A stretch of 57,523 bases of DNA from a virus. Below are positions 28,490 to 38,528 of this stretch, one piece after another. Positions within the stretch are counted from its first letter, which is position 1; every line of letters starts with the position of its first letter. The stretch lies in the IMG/VR virus record IMGVR_UViG_3300008107_008233, positions 1 through 57,523 of that record, one strand, 5' to 3'. The notes below the pieces were generated by a model. That model had not been told where the DNA came from, ran no database searches, and saw nothing but the letters and a program-made list of their open reading frames with translations. The position numbers and the translations under genes are program-made.

Positions 28490-29836
28490 ATGAACCCACT
28501 TGAGTTGGTAGCAAAGACCTTATATTCGTTTGAAGAAAAGGAACTCACAATTCAACTTCTTCAGGCATTTGGAAAAAGAGCGGAAACTTTTTCACAATAT
28601 GATGATGTTGCAAAGATTTTCTTTGAGATTAAAGAGTTCTCAAATGCTATTTTCTATGCAGAAAAAGCACTGAAACTTGCACAATCTCCACAAGAAAAAT
28701 ATACAATTGCAAAAAATTTGATTAATGCTTATAATCAGAACAATTTTCCCGATAAGGCACTAACACAAATTTCAAAAATTAAATTAAGTAATCCTCAAGA
28801 TACAGAACTTCTTCTTGAAGAAACTTTTTCATACTCTGCAATTAACCAAAAAGATAAGGCAGAGAAACTTCTATTCAATCTTATTAAATATAAATTACCA
28901 GAAGAGATTGAAAGAAAGGCATATCATAACTTATCAGGACACTATTTCCGCAAGGATGACATTCACACAGGACTTCAGCACTTCCTCAAGGCAGGAGAAG
29001 TAGAGGCATATAAGAACAGAGAACTACCACCATTTCCAAAGTGGGATGGAACAATTACTCCAGGACAAACTATTGTAATTGATAGTCAGTGTGGTGCCGG
29101 TGATGAGATTATGCACGTTCGTTTTATGAGGCATCTGAAAGAACTTGGAATGAACCCGATCTGGACAACCACAAGAAGAGACATACAAAAACTCTTCAAT
29201 TATAATGGTTTTGAGACTGTATGTGTTTGGGATAAACCAGAGTTTCCGAAAGATGCTCAATGGGTTTATGCTCTTGCTCTTCCTTATTATCTTAATCTCA
29301 AGGCAGAAGATTTGGGAAGAGGTGTGTATATTCAACCACTGCCAGAAAAAGAAAAGCAATATGAATATCTACAGGAAGATAAAAATTATAAGATAGGTAC
29401 ATTCTGGAATTCTGGTTCTGGATTTGAGCAGGCACATTTCCGATCTGTAGATGCAGATGGATTGTTTGATGTTCTCGCCAAAACAAATGCATCTTTATAT
29501 TCTTTGCAACTTCCGGATGAATTGCCTCCAGAACAATATCGAGATCAAGTAAAGACCTTTGATATTCCAGATCGTAATTTTGAGGATACATTTTCACTTG
29601 TATCTCAAATGGATTTGGTGATTACTTCCTGTACTTCTATTGCTCATATTGCAGCAGCACAAGGAAAAGAAGTTTGTGTCTTTGTGCCGATTATGGAGTA
29701 CTATGTCTGGACAAGTTCTACTGATAAATCTTGGTGGTACGGAGATAATGTTCATATGTTCAAACAACAGCAAACAAGAAAATGGGATAAACCTTTGAAA
29801 GATTTGGAGAAGTTTTTAAATGATAGAGCAGTATGA
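28490..29836 (+). CDS. TPR protein with glycosyltransferase-9/OGT-like domain
   Basis: A 448-residue protein. Residues 1-170 are helical TPR-like repeats (FSNAIFYAEKALKLA, DKALTQISKI, DKAEKLLFNLIKY). The rest is a GT-B fold half: TIVIDSQCGAGDEIMHVRFMRHL (about 198-220), then MDLVITSCTSIAHIAAAQGKEVCVFVP (about 372-400), the donor-site block of heptosyltransferase- and OGT-like enzymes. TPR plus GT-B is the layout of protein O-glycosyltransferases. It may therefore glycosylate a protein, and the neighbouring RCC1 and collagen fibres are obvious candidates (inference). It starts a compact operon and overlaps the next gene by 17 bases. Confidence 0.75.
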   Translation: MNPLELVAKTLYSFEEKELTIQLLQAFGKRAETFSQYDDVAKIFFEIKEFSNAIFYAEKALKLAQSPQEKYTIAKNLINAYNQNNFPDKALTQISKIKLSNPQDTELLLEETFSYSAINQKDKAEKLLFNLIKYKLPEEIERKAYHNLSGHYFRKDDIHTGLQHFLKAGEVEAYKNRELPPFPKWDGTITPGQTIVIDSQCGAGDEIMHVRFMRHLKELGMNPIWTTTRRDIQKLFNYNGFETVCVWDKPEFPKDAQWVYALALPYYLNLKAEDLGRGVYIQPLPEKEKQYEYLQEDKNYKIGTFWNSGSGFEQAHFRSVDADGLFDVLAKTNASLYSLQLPDELPPEQYRDQVKTFDIPDRNFEDTFSLVSQMDLVITSCTSIAHIAAAQGKEVCVFVPIMEYYVWTSSTDKSWWYGDNVHMFKQQQTRKWDKPLKDLEKFLNDRAV

Positions 29837-30326
29837 CCTTTCTTATTTAAATCTTAAAAGTATTCAAAATTTTTTATATTCAACTCAAACAAATGAACAT
29901 GGATTAATTACTAAAGGTAAGTCCAGTTTTAATTTTGGAATGCCAATTTTAATGTACTCTGAACTGCAAAGTTTAAATAAAATTATCAAAAAGTATGTTA
30001 GAATATATTGTGAAAAGCATAAAATTACAAAACTTAAATTTATTAATAGTTGGTTTAATATTACGGAACCTGGAAGTAAGTTAAAACCACATAATCATAG
30101 TGGTGGTGAAGAAAGTATTTTAAGCGGAGCATTTTATGTCTCTGTTGGTGAAAATTCAGTTCCGCTATTGTTTCCCGATATAGATACTTCAATTAAACCT
30201 TATTCTGGATTACTGGTCATCTTTTCAAGTGATTTGGTTCATTATACAGAAGAAGAAAAAGAGCAAAGAATAGTTATTAGTTTCAATACAGATTATGAAG
30301 AAAGCACTCGTTACACTGGACATTAA
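29820..30326 (+). CDS. 2OG-Fe(II) oxygenase-like protein
   Basis: 168 residues with the core of the phage-type 2-oxoglutarate/Fe(II) oxygenase family. KFINSWFN (73-80) precedes the metal-site PHNHSGG (H91, H93). Then come SGAFYVSV (102-109) and the sheet GLLVIFSSDLVHYTEEEKEQRIVISFN, carrying distal His141 and Arg150 for 2-oxoglutarate. Such enzymes hydroxylate proteins or small molecules. The gene lies inside a glycosyltransferase operon, overlapping both neighbours (17 and 32 bases). Substrate unknown. Confidence 0.75.
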   Translation: MIEQYDLSYLNLKSIQNFLYSTQTNEHGLITKGKSSFNFGMPILMYSELQSLNKIIKKYVRIYCEKHKITKLKFINSWFNITEPGSKLKPHNHSGGEESILSGAFYVSVGENSVPLLFPDIDTSIKPYSGLLVIFSSDLVHYTEEEKEQRIVISFNTDYEESTRYTGH

Positions 30327-31017
30327 TTACAATAAAGACATTACCAATCTTACATATCCTTATATGAGGAAATATGCAGAAAAGATTGGTGCTGATTTTG
30401 TGATTATGAATGAGAGAAAGTTTCCACATCTTTCTCCGAATATGGAAAAGTTCCAGTTATATGAAATTGGAGCAAACTATGATTGGACTATTTTTCTGGA
30501 TGCTGATGCTCTGGTTCATCCAAACTGTCCAGATTTGACTGAAATCTTTGATAAGGATTGTGTAATCTTCAATCGATATGACTATTATCCTTTTAGATTT
30601 AAGCATAATAACTATGCAAGAAGAGATAATAGAAATATTGCTGCAACAACTTGGGTATGTGTATTCAGTGATTGGACTCGACATGCATGGAAACCTCATG
30701 AGGACCCGGAGCAGTTTGTAGATCAGATCAATCCAATGGATTTAGAAAAGAACTTTGGTTATACTCCTGGTCATATTCTTGATGATTATTTGGTAAGTCG
30801 TAATATTGCAAAGTATGGATTAAAGGTAGAAACATTCCATCAGTTAATACCGAAAGATGGAAAAATGAACTATTGGTTTAATCACGATTTTTGTATTTCC
30901 GAAGAAGATAAAATCAACCTTCTTCATATGTGGATAGATAAGATTGAAAGGGGTTCTTATCGTGAAGAACAACAAATAGATGAACAACTATGGGCTTGGA
31001 AGAGAGGTATGCTATGA
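30295..31017 (+). CDS. GT-A glycosyltransferase (GT34/GT8-like)
   Basis: 240 residues. It opens KKALVTLDINYNKD, then YMRKYAEKIGADFVIMNERKF, a layout typical of GT34/alpha-galactosyl-type enzymes. The metal-binding DxD is DADALVHP (about 68-75) after YDWTIFLD. C-terminal acceptor-side elements are YTPGHILDDYLVSRNI and WFNHDF. The start overlaps the oxygenase gene by 32 bases in another frame; the end overlaps the next start as ATGA. It is likely a hexosyltransferase in the same pathway as its neighbours. Confidence 0.75.
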   Translation: MKKALVTLDINYNKDITNLTYPYMRKYAEKIGADFVIMNERKFPHLSPNMEKFQLYEIGANYDWTIFLDADALVHPNCPDLTEIFDKDCVIFNRYDYYPFRFKHNNYARRDNRNIAATTWVCVFSDWTRHAWKPHEDPEQFVDQINPMDLEKNFGYTPGHILDDYLVSRNIAKYGLKVETFHQLIPKDGKMNYWFNHDFCISEEDKINLLHMWIDKIERGSYREEQQIDEQLWAWKRGML

Positions 31018-31793
31018 AGTTTTTATTTTTAGTCGGTTCTGCACTTAAGCATTTTCAAGAGGATAAGTTTAGTGCTTATAGTGAAGAGCAAAGATTTGAA
31101 CAAACACTGGAAACAATTAAGTCAGTTAGAGAAAAAGTACCCAACTCTTATATTATTTTGTTTGAGTGTTCTTCTACATCTATAGAAGAAAGGCACAAAG
31201 AAATCTTAAGAAAGGAGTGTGATTTGTTTCTAGAGTTTTATGATGAACCAGGTCTGAAAGCACTTTATGCGAATATTCAAAAAGACTCAAAGTACATTAC
31301 TTATGGAAAATCCTTATTGGAAACAAGAGGATTATTGAATACTCTTTACTTCATTCGGCAGCATAATTTATTTAATGATAGTCAAAGAGTTTTTAAATTG
31401 ACCGGAAGATATTTACTTAATGATGATTTTGATATTCAAGATTATCAAAGTAAATTTTTAGAAAATTATTATGTAATTAAAAAATATGATTATCTAACTG
31501 AAGAGCAAGAAAATTTTGATGAGAAAGAATTAGAAAATGTTTATGCCTATCTTTATGGTGCTAAAGGAATGATGGTGACCGGGTTATGGTCTTTTGATAG
31601 AATGTTATTTAATGAAATTATAGAGTCTCTTGAAAAGTCATTTTTGTATTTGGAACGAATGATGCAATATACTGCAGGAACGGACATAGAACATTCTTTG
31701 TACAGATTTTTAAATAAGAAAAACATGATAACTATTCCTAATTTAGGATTAAGTGTTATTAAAGGAATGGAAGGAGTTCAATATAACATATGA
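31014..31793 (+). CDS. Putative glycosyltransferase-like protein
   Basis: I chose the ATG at 31014, which overlaps the previous stop as ATGA. The longer frame from 30990 is only overlap. 259 residues. The N-terminal Rossmann-like strand KFLFLVGSALKHF and the sequence RVFKLTGRYLLNDDFD (about 125-140) resemble GT-A enzymes in which K-L-(T/S)-GRY lies at the donor site. The later MMVTGLWSFDRMLF and the block around GTDIEHSLYRFL also look enzymatic. Not assigned to a numbered family. Confidence 0.6.
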   Translation: MKFLFLVGSALKHFQEDKFSAYSEEQRFEQTLETIKSVREKVPNSYIILFECSSTSIEERHKEILRKECDLFLEFYDEPGLKALYANIQKDSKYITYGKSLLETRGLLNTLYFIRQHNLFNDSQRVFKLTGRYLLNDDFDIQDYQSKFLENYYVIKKYDYLTEEQENFDEKELENVYAYLYGAKGMMVTGLWSFDRMLFNEIIESLEKSFLYLERMMQYTAGTDIEHSLYRFLNKKNMITIPNLGLSVIKGMEGVQYNI

Positions 31794-32440
31794 AACTAGC
31801 AATTTTTTATCACATTTCTCAAATTGGGTTTGCTGCTTTTATGTATCAATCCCAAGTTCATAGACTTTATACTTCGGGATTGATTAAAGAAGCATCTCAT
31901 ATTCACTTTGGTGTGAATGGTGAGCAGGAGATGTTTAATGTTCCGGAAAAAACAATTGTAAAAGTTAATACAAATTGGAAAGAGGAAACTGAAACTTTGA
32001 TGTCTTTAAGAGATTTTTGTAAAGAAAATCCAGACTATAAAGTTCTTTATTTTCATATGAAGGGATTGACCCACCAAAGTATGAATGGTGAGAGTTGGAG
32101 ATTAATGATGGAATACTTTGTGATTGATAAGTGGAAAGAGTGTGTTGAGCAGTTAGATAATCATGATGCCGTTGGAAGTAATCTTAAGATTTTAGGACCA
32201 ACTACTTGGAGTGATGGAAGACAATCTTGGGAGAAGGCAGGGACAAAGCATTTTGTCGGAAACTTTTGGTGGGCAAACGCTTCCTATGTAAATACTCTAG
32301 ACAATACTTTTTTGAATTCTAATTTTAGATTAGATAGAGAATTCTGGATTGGGACTGGAGATGGAAACATGAAATCTTTATATCAACCAGAAGATTATGA
32401 ACCATATCAATACTTTTATAGAGAGGTAGATTATGTCTAA
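31790..32440 (+). CDS. Putative glycosyltransferase-like protein
   Basis: 216 residues, overlapping its neighbours by 4 and 8 bases. Recognisable blocks are VLYFHMKGLTHQS (about 84-96), WRLMMEYFVIDKWKECVEQL (about 102-121), DAVGSNL, and KHFVGNFWWANASYVNTL (about 157-174). This set recurs in uncharacterised sugar-locus proteins of bacteria and phages, where the FxGNFWWA block is invariant. No DxD is evident. Role in sugar transfer is inferred from the operon. Confidence 0.6.
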   Translation: MKLAIFYHISQIGFAAFMYQSQVHRLYTSGLIKEASHIHFGVNGEQEMFNVPEKTIVKVNTNWKEETETLMSLRDFCKENPDYKVLYFHMKGLTHQSMNGESWRLMMEYFVIDKWKECVEQLDNHDAVGSNLKILGPTTWSDGRQSWEKAGTKHFVGNFWWANASYVNTLDNTFLNSNFRLDREFWIGTGDGNMKSLYQPEDYEPYQYFYREVDYV

Positions 32441-32792
32441 ATTTAGGTCTTGTGGTGAATGTACTGCTTGTTGTTCTTGGTTAGTTGGTGATGCTTTTGG
32501 ATGGGAATTTGGATGTGGAAAATCATGTAAATTTTTAGAAGAAGGTAAGTGTGGAGTTCATAAGGCACGACCAGAGGTTTGTAGAAATTATCAGTGCGCC
32601 TGGAGTCAATATTTACTTCCCGAAGAAATGAGACCTGATAAGTGCAATGTATTAATTTCCGTAGAACAAAATGAAAATGGTCAGTATCTAAAGGTTCTTC
32701 CGATAAATAATAAAGAAATAAGTAACGAAATGGTAGAATGGTTAAAAAATTGGAGTGAGAAAATGAATACTCCAATAGTTATTTCCAAGTAA
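32433..32792 (+). CDS. CxxCxxCC (YkgJ-like) metal-cluster protein
   Basis: 119 residues. C7-x2-C10-x2-CC13-14 near the N-terminus and further cysteines in [15 protein letters not shown] and [12 protein letters not shown] match the YkgJ/UPF0153 family, thought to bind zinc or an iron-sulfur cluster. It is the last gene of the operon between RCC1 genes 2 and 3. Related proteins appear in sugar- and protein-modification loci, but no activity is proven. Possibly it serves metal or redox needs of the oxygenase upstream; that is inference. Confidence 0.75.
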   Translation: MSKFRSCGECTACCSWLVGDAFGWEFGCGKSCKFLEEGKCGVHKARPEVCRNYQCAWSQYLLPEEMRPDKCNVLISVEQNENGQYLKVLPINNKEISNEMVEWLKNWSEKMNTPIVISK

Positions 32793-32808
32793 AAATATTC
32801 CCACTCCA

Positions 32809-35800
32809 ATGCCAACATTTTATAACTTTACACAAGACGGTCTTAGATATAGTTTTGATGATGTTTTTGTTAAGGCAGATCCGTTTCGTCAAGGAAATTT
32901 GTGGAACTGGGGTAGGGGCGTAGCAGGAGCTCTTGGAAATTATACTGGTCCTTCTTTTGTAAGTACTCCGACTACTACATTTGTTGGTGGTAGTAATTGG
33001 AAACAAGTAAGTACCGGAGGTCTTCATACAGTAGCAGTCAAAACCGATGGAACCCTATGGACTTGGGGATATAATCGTGATGGGCAACTTGGAAATGCAT
33101 CAACAACCATTAGAGATACTCCAGTAACTACATTTTCTGGAGGAACTGATTGGAAACAAGTAGAAGGTGGATGCACTCATACAGTAGCTATTAAAATTGA
33201 TGGGACTTTATGGACCTGGGGGCAAAATGATCAGGGACAACTTGGAGTATATGGTAGGGTTAATTCATCTACTCCAATCACTACTTTTGTTGGAGGAACT
33301 AATTGGAAGTCAATTGCTGCCGGATATTCGTATTCTTCGGCAATTAAAACCGATGGAACTTTGTGGTCTTGGGGGTATGCTTATTTTGGTCAATTAGGTA
33401 CAGGACCAACTTATACACCTATTAGATCCACCCCACAGACAACATTTGCCGGAGGAACTAACTGGGCAGATACTCCAACAACTAATCCTGAAGATCTTTA
33501 TACCTTAAGTGCTGGAAATAATCATACGGCAGCAATCAAGACTGATGGAACCCTATGGACTTGGGGTGAAGCAAATGTAGGAAAACTTGGAAATGGTGCT
33601 ACAGCAACTTCTGGGCAAAATTTTGTAACCACTCCAATCACCACCTTTGCTGGAGGGACCAATTGGAAACAAGTAAGTGGTAGTGGAGATTATAAGGCAG
33701 CAATTAAAACCGATGGAACCTTATGGACTTGGGGTTTTGGAAGTTCTGGTCAACTTGGAAATGCAGTTACAACAATTAGTATATCAACTCCTATTACAAC
33801 ATTTGCCGGAGGAACCAACTGGAAACAGGTAAGTGGTGGAGGTTCGACTATGGCAGCAATCAAAACTGACGGAACCTTATGGACTTGGGGTAATGGAACT
33901 AATGGGCGACTTGGAAATGGAGTAACAACAGGTAATATATCAACTCCAATCACCACATTTGCAGGAGGAACTAATTGGAAGCAAGTAAGTACTGGTGGTG
34001 CTCATACCACAGCAATCAAAACTGATGGAACCTTATGGGCTTGGGGTCGTAGTTTATTTGGAGGACTCGGAAATGCAGCAGTAGCAAATAGTTCCACTCC
34101 AGTCACCACCTTTGCTGGTGGAACCAATTGGAAACAAGTGAGTTCTGGTGGTTATCATACAGCAGCAATTAAAACTGACGGAACTCTTTGGATTTGGGGT
34201 GGTGGTCCAATTGGAACCCTTGGAAATACTGATGGGGGTAATAGTTCCACTCCAGTCACCACCTTTGCTGGTGGAACCAATTGGAAACAAGTGAGTGCCG
34301 GAAATAGACATACTGCGGCAATCAAAACCGATGGTACTCTATGGACTTGGGGCATTGGTGAAACAGGAGAACTTGGAAATGCTAATGGATTTCTAGATTT
34401 TGACACCCCTACCGAGTATTTTTCCGCATCCACTCCAATCACAACATTTGCCGGTGGTAACAACTGGACACAAGTCATTGCTGGAAATTCTCATACGACA
34501 GCTTTGAACAATAATAATCAATTGTATACTTGGGGATATGCTCGATATGGTCAACTTGGAGATACATTTTATGTTCAAATTAATGATATTCCGAGAAAAG
34601 TAGGAGGAGACACTAACTGGAAACAAGTATCTTGCTCATATCATTCCTCTGCAGCAGTCAAAACCGATGGAACTTTATGGACTTGGGGAGCTAATGGGCA
34701 AGCTCAACTTGGAACTTCTAAATTATATCAGAGTAGTGCCGAACCAATCACCACCTTTGCCGGAGGAACAGACTGGAAACAAGTCAGTGCTGGTGGATAT
34801 TACACCGTAAATATGATGGCAGCAATTAAAAATGATGGAACCCTATGGACTTGGGGTAATGGGTATTATGGAATACTTGGAAATGCAAAGGCACCTCTTT
34901 CTAGTGCTCCCGATATTGAACTTTATGTATCCACTCCGATCACCACCTTTGCCGGAGGAGCAACTTGGAAACAAGTGAGTTGTGGTGGATATCACATGGC
35001 AGCAGTTAAAACCAACGGAACTCTTTGGACTTGGGGAAGTGATACACAAGACCAATTGGGCACTGGATATCAATTTGCTCAAGCAGGCATTACTTATGCA
35101 TCCACTCCGGTTACAACATTTTTGGGTGGAAGTAATTGGAAGTCCGTTGGTTCTTCTGGAGGATATCGTGTTTGTGCCATAGAAAGCGTTGATCCTACTT
35201 ATAATCTACCGGATTTGTTTAGTTTATTTACTTGGGGTTATGGGCAACTTGGACAACTTGGAAATAATGATGTATCGGGTGATAGATCCACTCCAGTCAC
35301 CACATTTGCTGGAGGATCTAATTGGAGACAAATAAGTTCTGGGAGAGAACATGTAGCAGCAATCAAGATAGATGGAACTCTATGGACTTGGGGAAGAGGA
35401 TTTAATGGAGTTCTTGGAACTAGAGATACGATTAATAGATCAACTCCAGTAACTACATTTGCTGGAGGAACTAATTGGAAGCAAGTTAGTGTTGGAAATT
35501 TATCTCACATAGCAGCGATAAAAACCGATGGAACTTTATGGACTTGGGGTAATGGACAATCTGGGGTTCTTGGAAATGGAATTACGACAGGTATTAGATC
35601 TACTCCAGTTACCACCTTTGCTGGTGGAACTAACTGGAAGCAAGTGAGTGCTAAAAATGCTCATACTGCAGCAATTAAGACTGATGGAACTCTGTGGATT
35701 TGGGGTCCGAGAGATTTTGGAAAACTTGGAAATGCAACTATATCAGGTAGCGTATCTACTCCAGTCACAACATTTACCGGAGGAACCAATTGGAAACAAG

Positions 35801-36306
35801 TCAGTGTTGGAGGTGATCATACAACTGCAATCAAGACCGATGGAACTTTATGGACTTGGGGATTTGTTTACGGTAGTGTTTCTTCTGGGTTTAATGTAAC
35901 TATATCAACTCCGGTCACCACATTTGCTGGAGGAACTAATTGGAGATATGTCAGTGCTGGAGATTTACATTCAGCAGCAACCAAGACCGATGGAACTTTA
36001 TGGACCTGGGGTTATGAAAGTGAGGGGCAACTTGGAACTAATGGTACGATCAATAGTAATAGTTACACCCCAGTAACTACATTTGCCGGAGGAACTAATT
36101 GGAGACAAGTCAGTGCTAATAGAAATAGTACAGCAGCAATTAAGACTGATGGAACTCTATGGACTTGGGGAGATAATGCCTTTTTACAACTTGGAAATGC
36201 TACTACTACTAATAGATCAACTCCAGTTACAACATTTGCCGGAGGTACTAACTGGGAACAAGTCAGTTCTGGAAGTCGCCTTGTAGCAGCAATTGCAAAA
36301 AATTAA
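32809..36306 (+). CDS. RCC1-repeat beta-propeller protein 3 (1165 aa, 21 blades)
   Basis: Same repeat family as the 788- and 2559-aa proteins. I count 21 blades: a first blade (NLWNWGRG), then the (D/N)GTLW type, plus two variants ([12 protein letters not shown], about 561-575; and [11 protein letters not shown], about 799-810). The [14 protein letters not shown] linker (about 218-232) follows blade 4, and seven blades run to the first variant. Three then complete an outer set, and the last seven form a separate propeller whose opening blade is the LPDLFSLF variant. The total is again a multiple of seven. It probably forms part of a fibre. It lies 16 bases after the YkgJ-like gene without a clear promoter. 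Confidence 0.85.
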   Translation: MPTFYNFTQDGLRYSFDDVFVKADPFRQGNLWNWGRGVAGALGNYTGPSFVSTPTTTFVGGSNWKQVSTGGLHTVAVKTDGTLWTWGYNRDGQLGNASTTIRDTPVTTFSGGTDWKQVEGGCTHTVAIKIDGTLWTWGQNDQGQLGVYGRVNSSTPITTFVGGTNWKSIAAGYSYSSAIKTDGTLWSWGYAYFGQLGTGPTYTPIRSTPQTTFAGGTNWADTPTTNPEDLYTLSAGNNHTAAIKTDGTLWTWGEANVGKLGNGATATSGQNFVTTPITTFAGGTNWKQVSGSGDYKAAIKTDGTLWTWGFGSSGQLGNAVTTISISTPITTFAGGTNWKQVSGGGSTMAAIKTDGTLWTWGNGTNGRLGNGVTTGNISTPITTFAGGTNWKQVSTGGAHTTAIKTDGTLWAWGRSLFGGLGNAAVANSSTPVTTFAGGTNWKQVSSGGYHTAAIKTDGTLWIWGGGPIGTLGNTDGGNSSTPVTTFAGGTNWKQVSAGNRHTAAIKTDGTLWTWGIGETGELGNANGFLDFDTPTEYFSASTPITTFAGGNNWTQVIAGNSHTTALNNNNQLYTWGYARYGQLGDTFYVQINDIPRKVGGDTNWKQVSCSYHSSAAVKTDGTLWTWGANGQAQLGTSKLYQSSAEPITTFAGGTDWKQVSAGGYYTVNMMAAIKNDGTLWTWGNGYYGILGNAKAPLSSAPDIELYVSTPITTFAGGATWKQVSCGGYHMAAVKTNGTLWTWGSDTQDQLGTGYQFAQAGITYASTPVTTFLGGSNWKSVGSSGGYRVCAIESVDPTYNLPDLFSLFTWGYGQLGQLGNNDVSGDRSTPVTTFAGGSNWRQISSGREHVAAIKIDGTLWTWGRGFNGVLGTRDTINRSTPVTTFAGGTNWKQVSVGNLSHIAAIKTDGTLWTWGNGQSGVLGNGITTGIRSTPVTTFAGGTNWKQVSAKNAHTAAIKTDGTLWIWGPRDFGKLGNATISGSVSTPVTTFTGGTNWKQVSVGGDHTTAIKTDGTLWTWGFVYGSVSSGFNVTISTPVTTFAGGTNWRYVSAGDLHSAATKTDGTLWTWGYESEGQLGTNGTINSNSYTPVTTFAGGTNWRQVSANRNSTAAIKTDGTLWTWGDNAFLQLGNATTTNRSTPVTTFAGGTNWEQVSSGSRLVAAIAKN
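32880..36295 (+). repeat. RCC1-coding repeats, array 3
   Basis: Units of about 150 bases, shared with arrays 1 and 2. Array 3 is separated from array 2 by the 4.3-kb glycosyltransferase operon, so recombination between arrays could delete or swap that operon. Confidence 0.85.
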
Positions 36307-36316
36307 TCACAATTTG

Positions 36317-36325
36317 TGCTATAAT
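36317..36325 (+). promoter_or_regulatory. Extended -10 promoter TGCTATAAT
   Basis: It sits in the 41-base gap before the sulfotransferase gene, where the long sugar-gene operon begins. No good -35 is seen, as expected for extended -10 promoters. Confidence 0.5.
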
Positions 36326-36347
36326 ATATAATAAAAAGCAATAAAAT

Positions 36348-37130
36348 ATGAGAACATTGTATTTTCTTGGAGGTCTTCCGAGAAGTGGATCTACTTTACT
36401 TGGATCACTTTTAAATCAACATCCAGACATTTATGTATCACCAACTTCTCCTTTGGGTGATGTTGTAACTGATATTGAAAAATCATTCAATAGACTTGAT
36501 ATTCAATTTACTTTTGATCGCAAGAAAATCTCTTATAATGTTTATAAAGCAGTTCTTGCTAACTTTTATAATCATATTCCAAAATCAACAATCCTAGATA
36601 AACATAGATTTTGGGGAAAGAACCTTGATACAGTTCAGATATTTCTTTCCAATAAACCAAAGATTGTAGCAACATATCGTTCTATTCCAGAAGTTCTCAC
36701 ATCTTATATTTCATTGATTGAAAGAACAGATCATAAAGAAAATTTTATTGATAATCATTTAAGAAAAGATAATTTACCAATCACAAATAATAATCGTGCC
36801 GAATATATTTGGAGATATTATGTTTCTCCTTCTTATGAGAGTATGATTTATGGACTCAATAAATATCCAGATTGGGTCCATTTGGTTGAATATAATAGTC
36901 TTGTAGAAAATCCAGAAGAAGAACTCAATAAAATCTATGAGTTTTTAGAAGTTCCTTCTCATACAAATACATTTAACAATATTGAAAATGCCTGCGGAGA
37001 ACAGAAAGATGATCAGTGGGGTCTTCTTGGTCTTCACGATATAAGACCAAATCTTTCTAAAATTTCTCAAAATCCTATTGATGTCATAGGAGAGGAAAAT
37101 GTAAAAATTTATTCTAAATTTGATTTATGA
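36348..37130 (+). CDS. Sulfotransferase family protein
   Basis: 260 residues. The N-terminus YFLGGLPRSGSTLLGSLLNQ (5-24) is the 5'-phosphosulfate-binding loop of PAPS-dependent sulfotransferases. KIVATYRSIPEVLTSYISLI (about 105-124) is the 3'-phosphate-binding block with the conserved Arg and Ser. The C-terminal part (WVHLVEYNSLVENPEEELNKI, then a Gly-Leu-His region) also fits. It would transfer sulfate from PAPS to a sugar or a tyrosine. It is the first gene of the second sugar cluster. The next ATG overlaps its stop. Confidence 0.85.
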   Translation: MRTLYFLGGLPRSGSTLLGSLLNQHPDIYVSPTSPLGDVVTDIEKSFNRLDIQFTFDRKKISYNVYKAVLANFYNHIPKSTILDKHRFWGKNLDTVQIFLSNKPKIVATYRSIPEVLTSYISLIERTDHKENFIDNHLRKDNLPITNNNRAEYIWRYYVSPSYESMIYGLNKYPDWVHLVEYNSLVENPEEELNKIYEFLEVPSHTNTFNNIENACGEQKDDQWGLLGLHDIRPNLSKISQNPIDVIGEENVKIYSKFDL

Positions 37131-37930
37131 AATCTCATTTATTAGTAGTTCTTCAAACACATTCAAAAGGAAATAGAGACGACTCTCAAGTAAGATATTG
37201 TAATGCTCCAAAAATAGAAGTCTGTTCTCGATGTGTATATTCCTTGATTGATAGTTTAAATTATGCACAAGAACAATATCCAAATTATGAAATAGAATTA
37301 CAAATCTTTGATGATCATTCGGATCAAGAGTTCCTAGATATTCTTCAGAGACTTATTGATACTGCAAAATTTAAAATTAACTTAACACATCTTGAAACTT
37401 ATGGTATAATGCCTTCTATACTTCGTTGTTATGAGCACGGAAGAGACTATGGAAGTGACTGGGTGTATTTTGTTCAGGATGATTTTCTACATCAACAAAA
37501 TTCAATTGAACTAATGATACATGCAATTAATCAGTTCAGTTGCAACCTGAGTGCTCCTGCAAGTGTGTTTCCTTTTAATAAACCTGCAGAGTATCACCAG
37601 GCAGAAAATACTGCAGTTCCTTGCCAAATTGTAGTGTCAAAAGATAGATACTGGAGAACAAACATTCATCCAGCATTCACATTAATGACACATATTGATA
37701 TTATAAAAAAACATTGGGATTTGTTTTATAAAATGGGAACAAGCGAAGTATCAGAAACAATGGAATTGGACAGTGTTTGTAAGATTTATTATGAGAAAGG
37801 ATATTACTGCTTTACACCTATTCCATCATTAGTTCTTCACATGCAGACAGAATGGGATAAGGATTTCTTTATTGATTGGAAATCTTGGTGGAATGAATAC
37901 AGTTTAGATAAGTTAGAAAATTATGTTTAA
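37127..37930 (+). CDS. GT-A glycosyltransferase (GT2-like)
   Basis: 267 residues. N-terminal VVLQTHSKGNRDDSQ and the later FDDHSDQEF (about 63-71) give the nucleotide-binding start of a GT2-type fold. WVYFVQDDFLHQQNSIELM (about 111-130) carries the DD metal site. The C-terminal half includes PAFTLMTHIDII and an end Trp-rich segment. The QDDF/EDDY block is shared with the gene at 38525, suggesting old duplication. It overlaps its neighbours by 4 and 8 bases. Confidence 0.7.
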   Translation: MKSHLLVVLQTHSKGNRDDSQVRYCNAPKIEVCSRCVYSLIDSLNYAQEQYPNYEIELQIFDDHSDQEFLDILQRLIDTAKFKINLTHLETYGIMPSILRCYEHGRDYGSDWVYFVQDDFLHQQNSIELMIHAINQFSCNLSAPASVFPFNKPAEYHQAENTAVPCQIVVSKDRYWRTNIHPAFTLMTHIDIIKKHWDLFYKMGTSEVSETMELDSVCKIYYEKGYYCFTPIPSLVLHMQTEWDKDFFIDWKSWWNEYSLDKLENYV

Positions 37931-38528
37931 TCACATACCACTACCAAATCCTGGTGTAACATCAGGTATTCTTCCTGAAGAACTTTACGATATTCTTATG
38001 AATGAGATTGAAGAAATTCAATCTGATTGGAAAAATCATGAAAAATGGAATGATGGACTTGCCGGAAATATAGAAAAGCAATTTGGTCTTCCAAAGTCTC
38101 TTCCATATCTTGAACCATTTATGAATTTGATGTGTAAGTCTTATGGTGAACATTGGAACTTTTTAAGAAAGACTGGAGATTTTCATTTTGAATCTGGAAA
38201 TCTTTGGGTCAATTTTCAAAAAAAGAATGAGTTTAATCCGGTTCATCATCATGGAGGAACATTCAGTTTTGTTTGTTGGTTGAAGGTTCCATACAAAGTG
38301 GAGAATGAATTAAATGCTCCTCATGTAAAAGAGTCAAAAAATAAAGCGGCATCAGCGTTTCAATTTTTATATCCAAATATTCTTGGAAATTTAACTCTTG
38401 AAACCTTATATGTTGATCATGATTGGGAAAGAAGAATAGTGTTATTCCCGGCACACTTATCACATTGCGTTTATCCATTCACTACAAGTGATGATTTTAG
38501 AATTTCTATCTCCGGTAATTTAGTATGA
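37923..38528 (+). CDS. 2OG-Fe(II) oxygenase
   Basis: 201 residues of the phage-type 2-oxoglutarate/Fe(II) oxygenase fold. NLWVNFQKKNEFNPVHHHGG (93-112) has the metal-site His triplet at 108-110. SFVCWLKVPY is a core strand. RRIVLFPAHLSHCVYPF (170-186) has the distal His181, and FRISISGN has Arg193 for 2-oxoglutarate. Relatives are common in cyanophages; substrates are unknown. Sitting between glycosyltransferases, it could hydroxylate a sugar, lipid or protein acceptor. Confidence 0.85.
   Translation: MFNHIPLPNPGVTSGILPEELYDILMNEIEEIQSDWKNHEKWNDGLAGNIEKQFGLPKSLPYLEPFMNLMCKSYGEHWNFLRKTGDFHFESGNLWVNFQKKNEFNPVHHHGGTFSFVCWLKVPYKVENELNAPHVKESKNKAASAFQFLYPNILGNLTLETLYVDHDWERRIVLFPAHLSHCVYPFTTSDDFRISISGNLV

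Noticed and set aside
17766-36286. Many 60-120-residue ORFs on both strands inside the RCC1 genes
   Set aside because: They recur with each DNA repeat and lack independent support.
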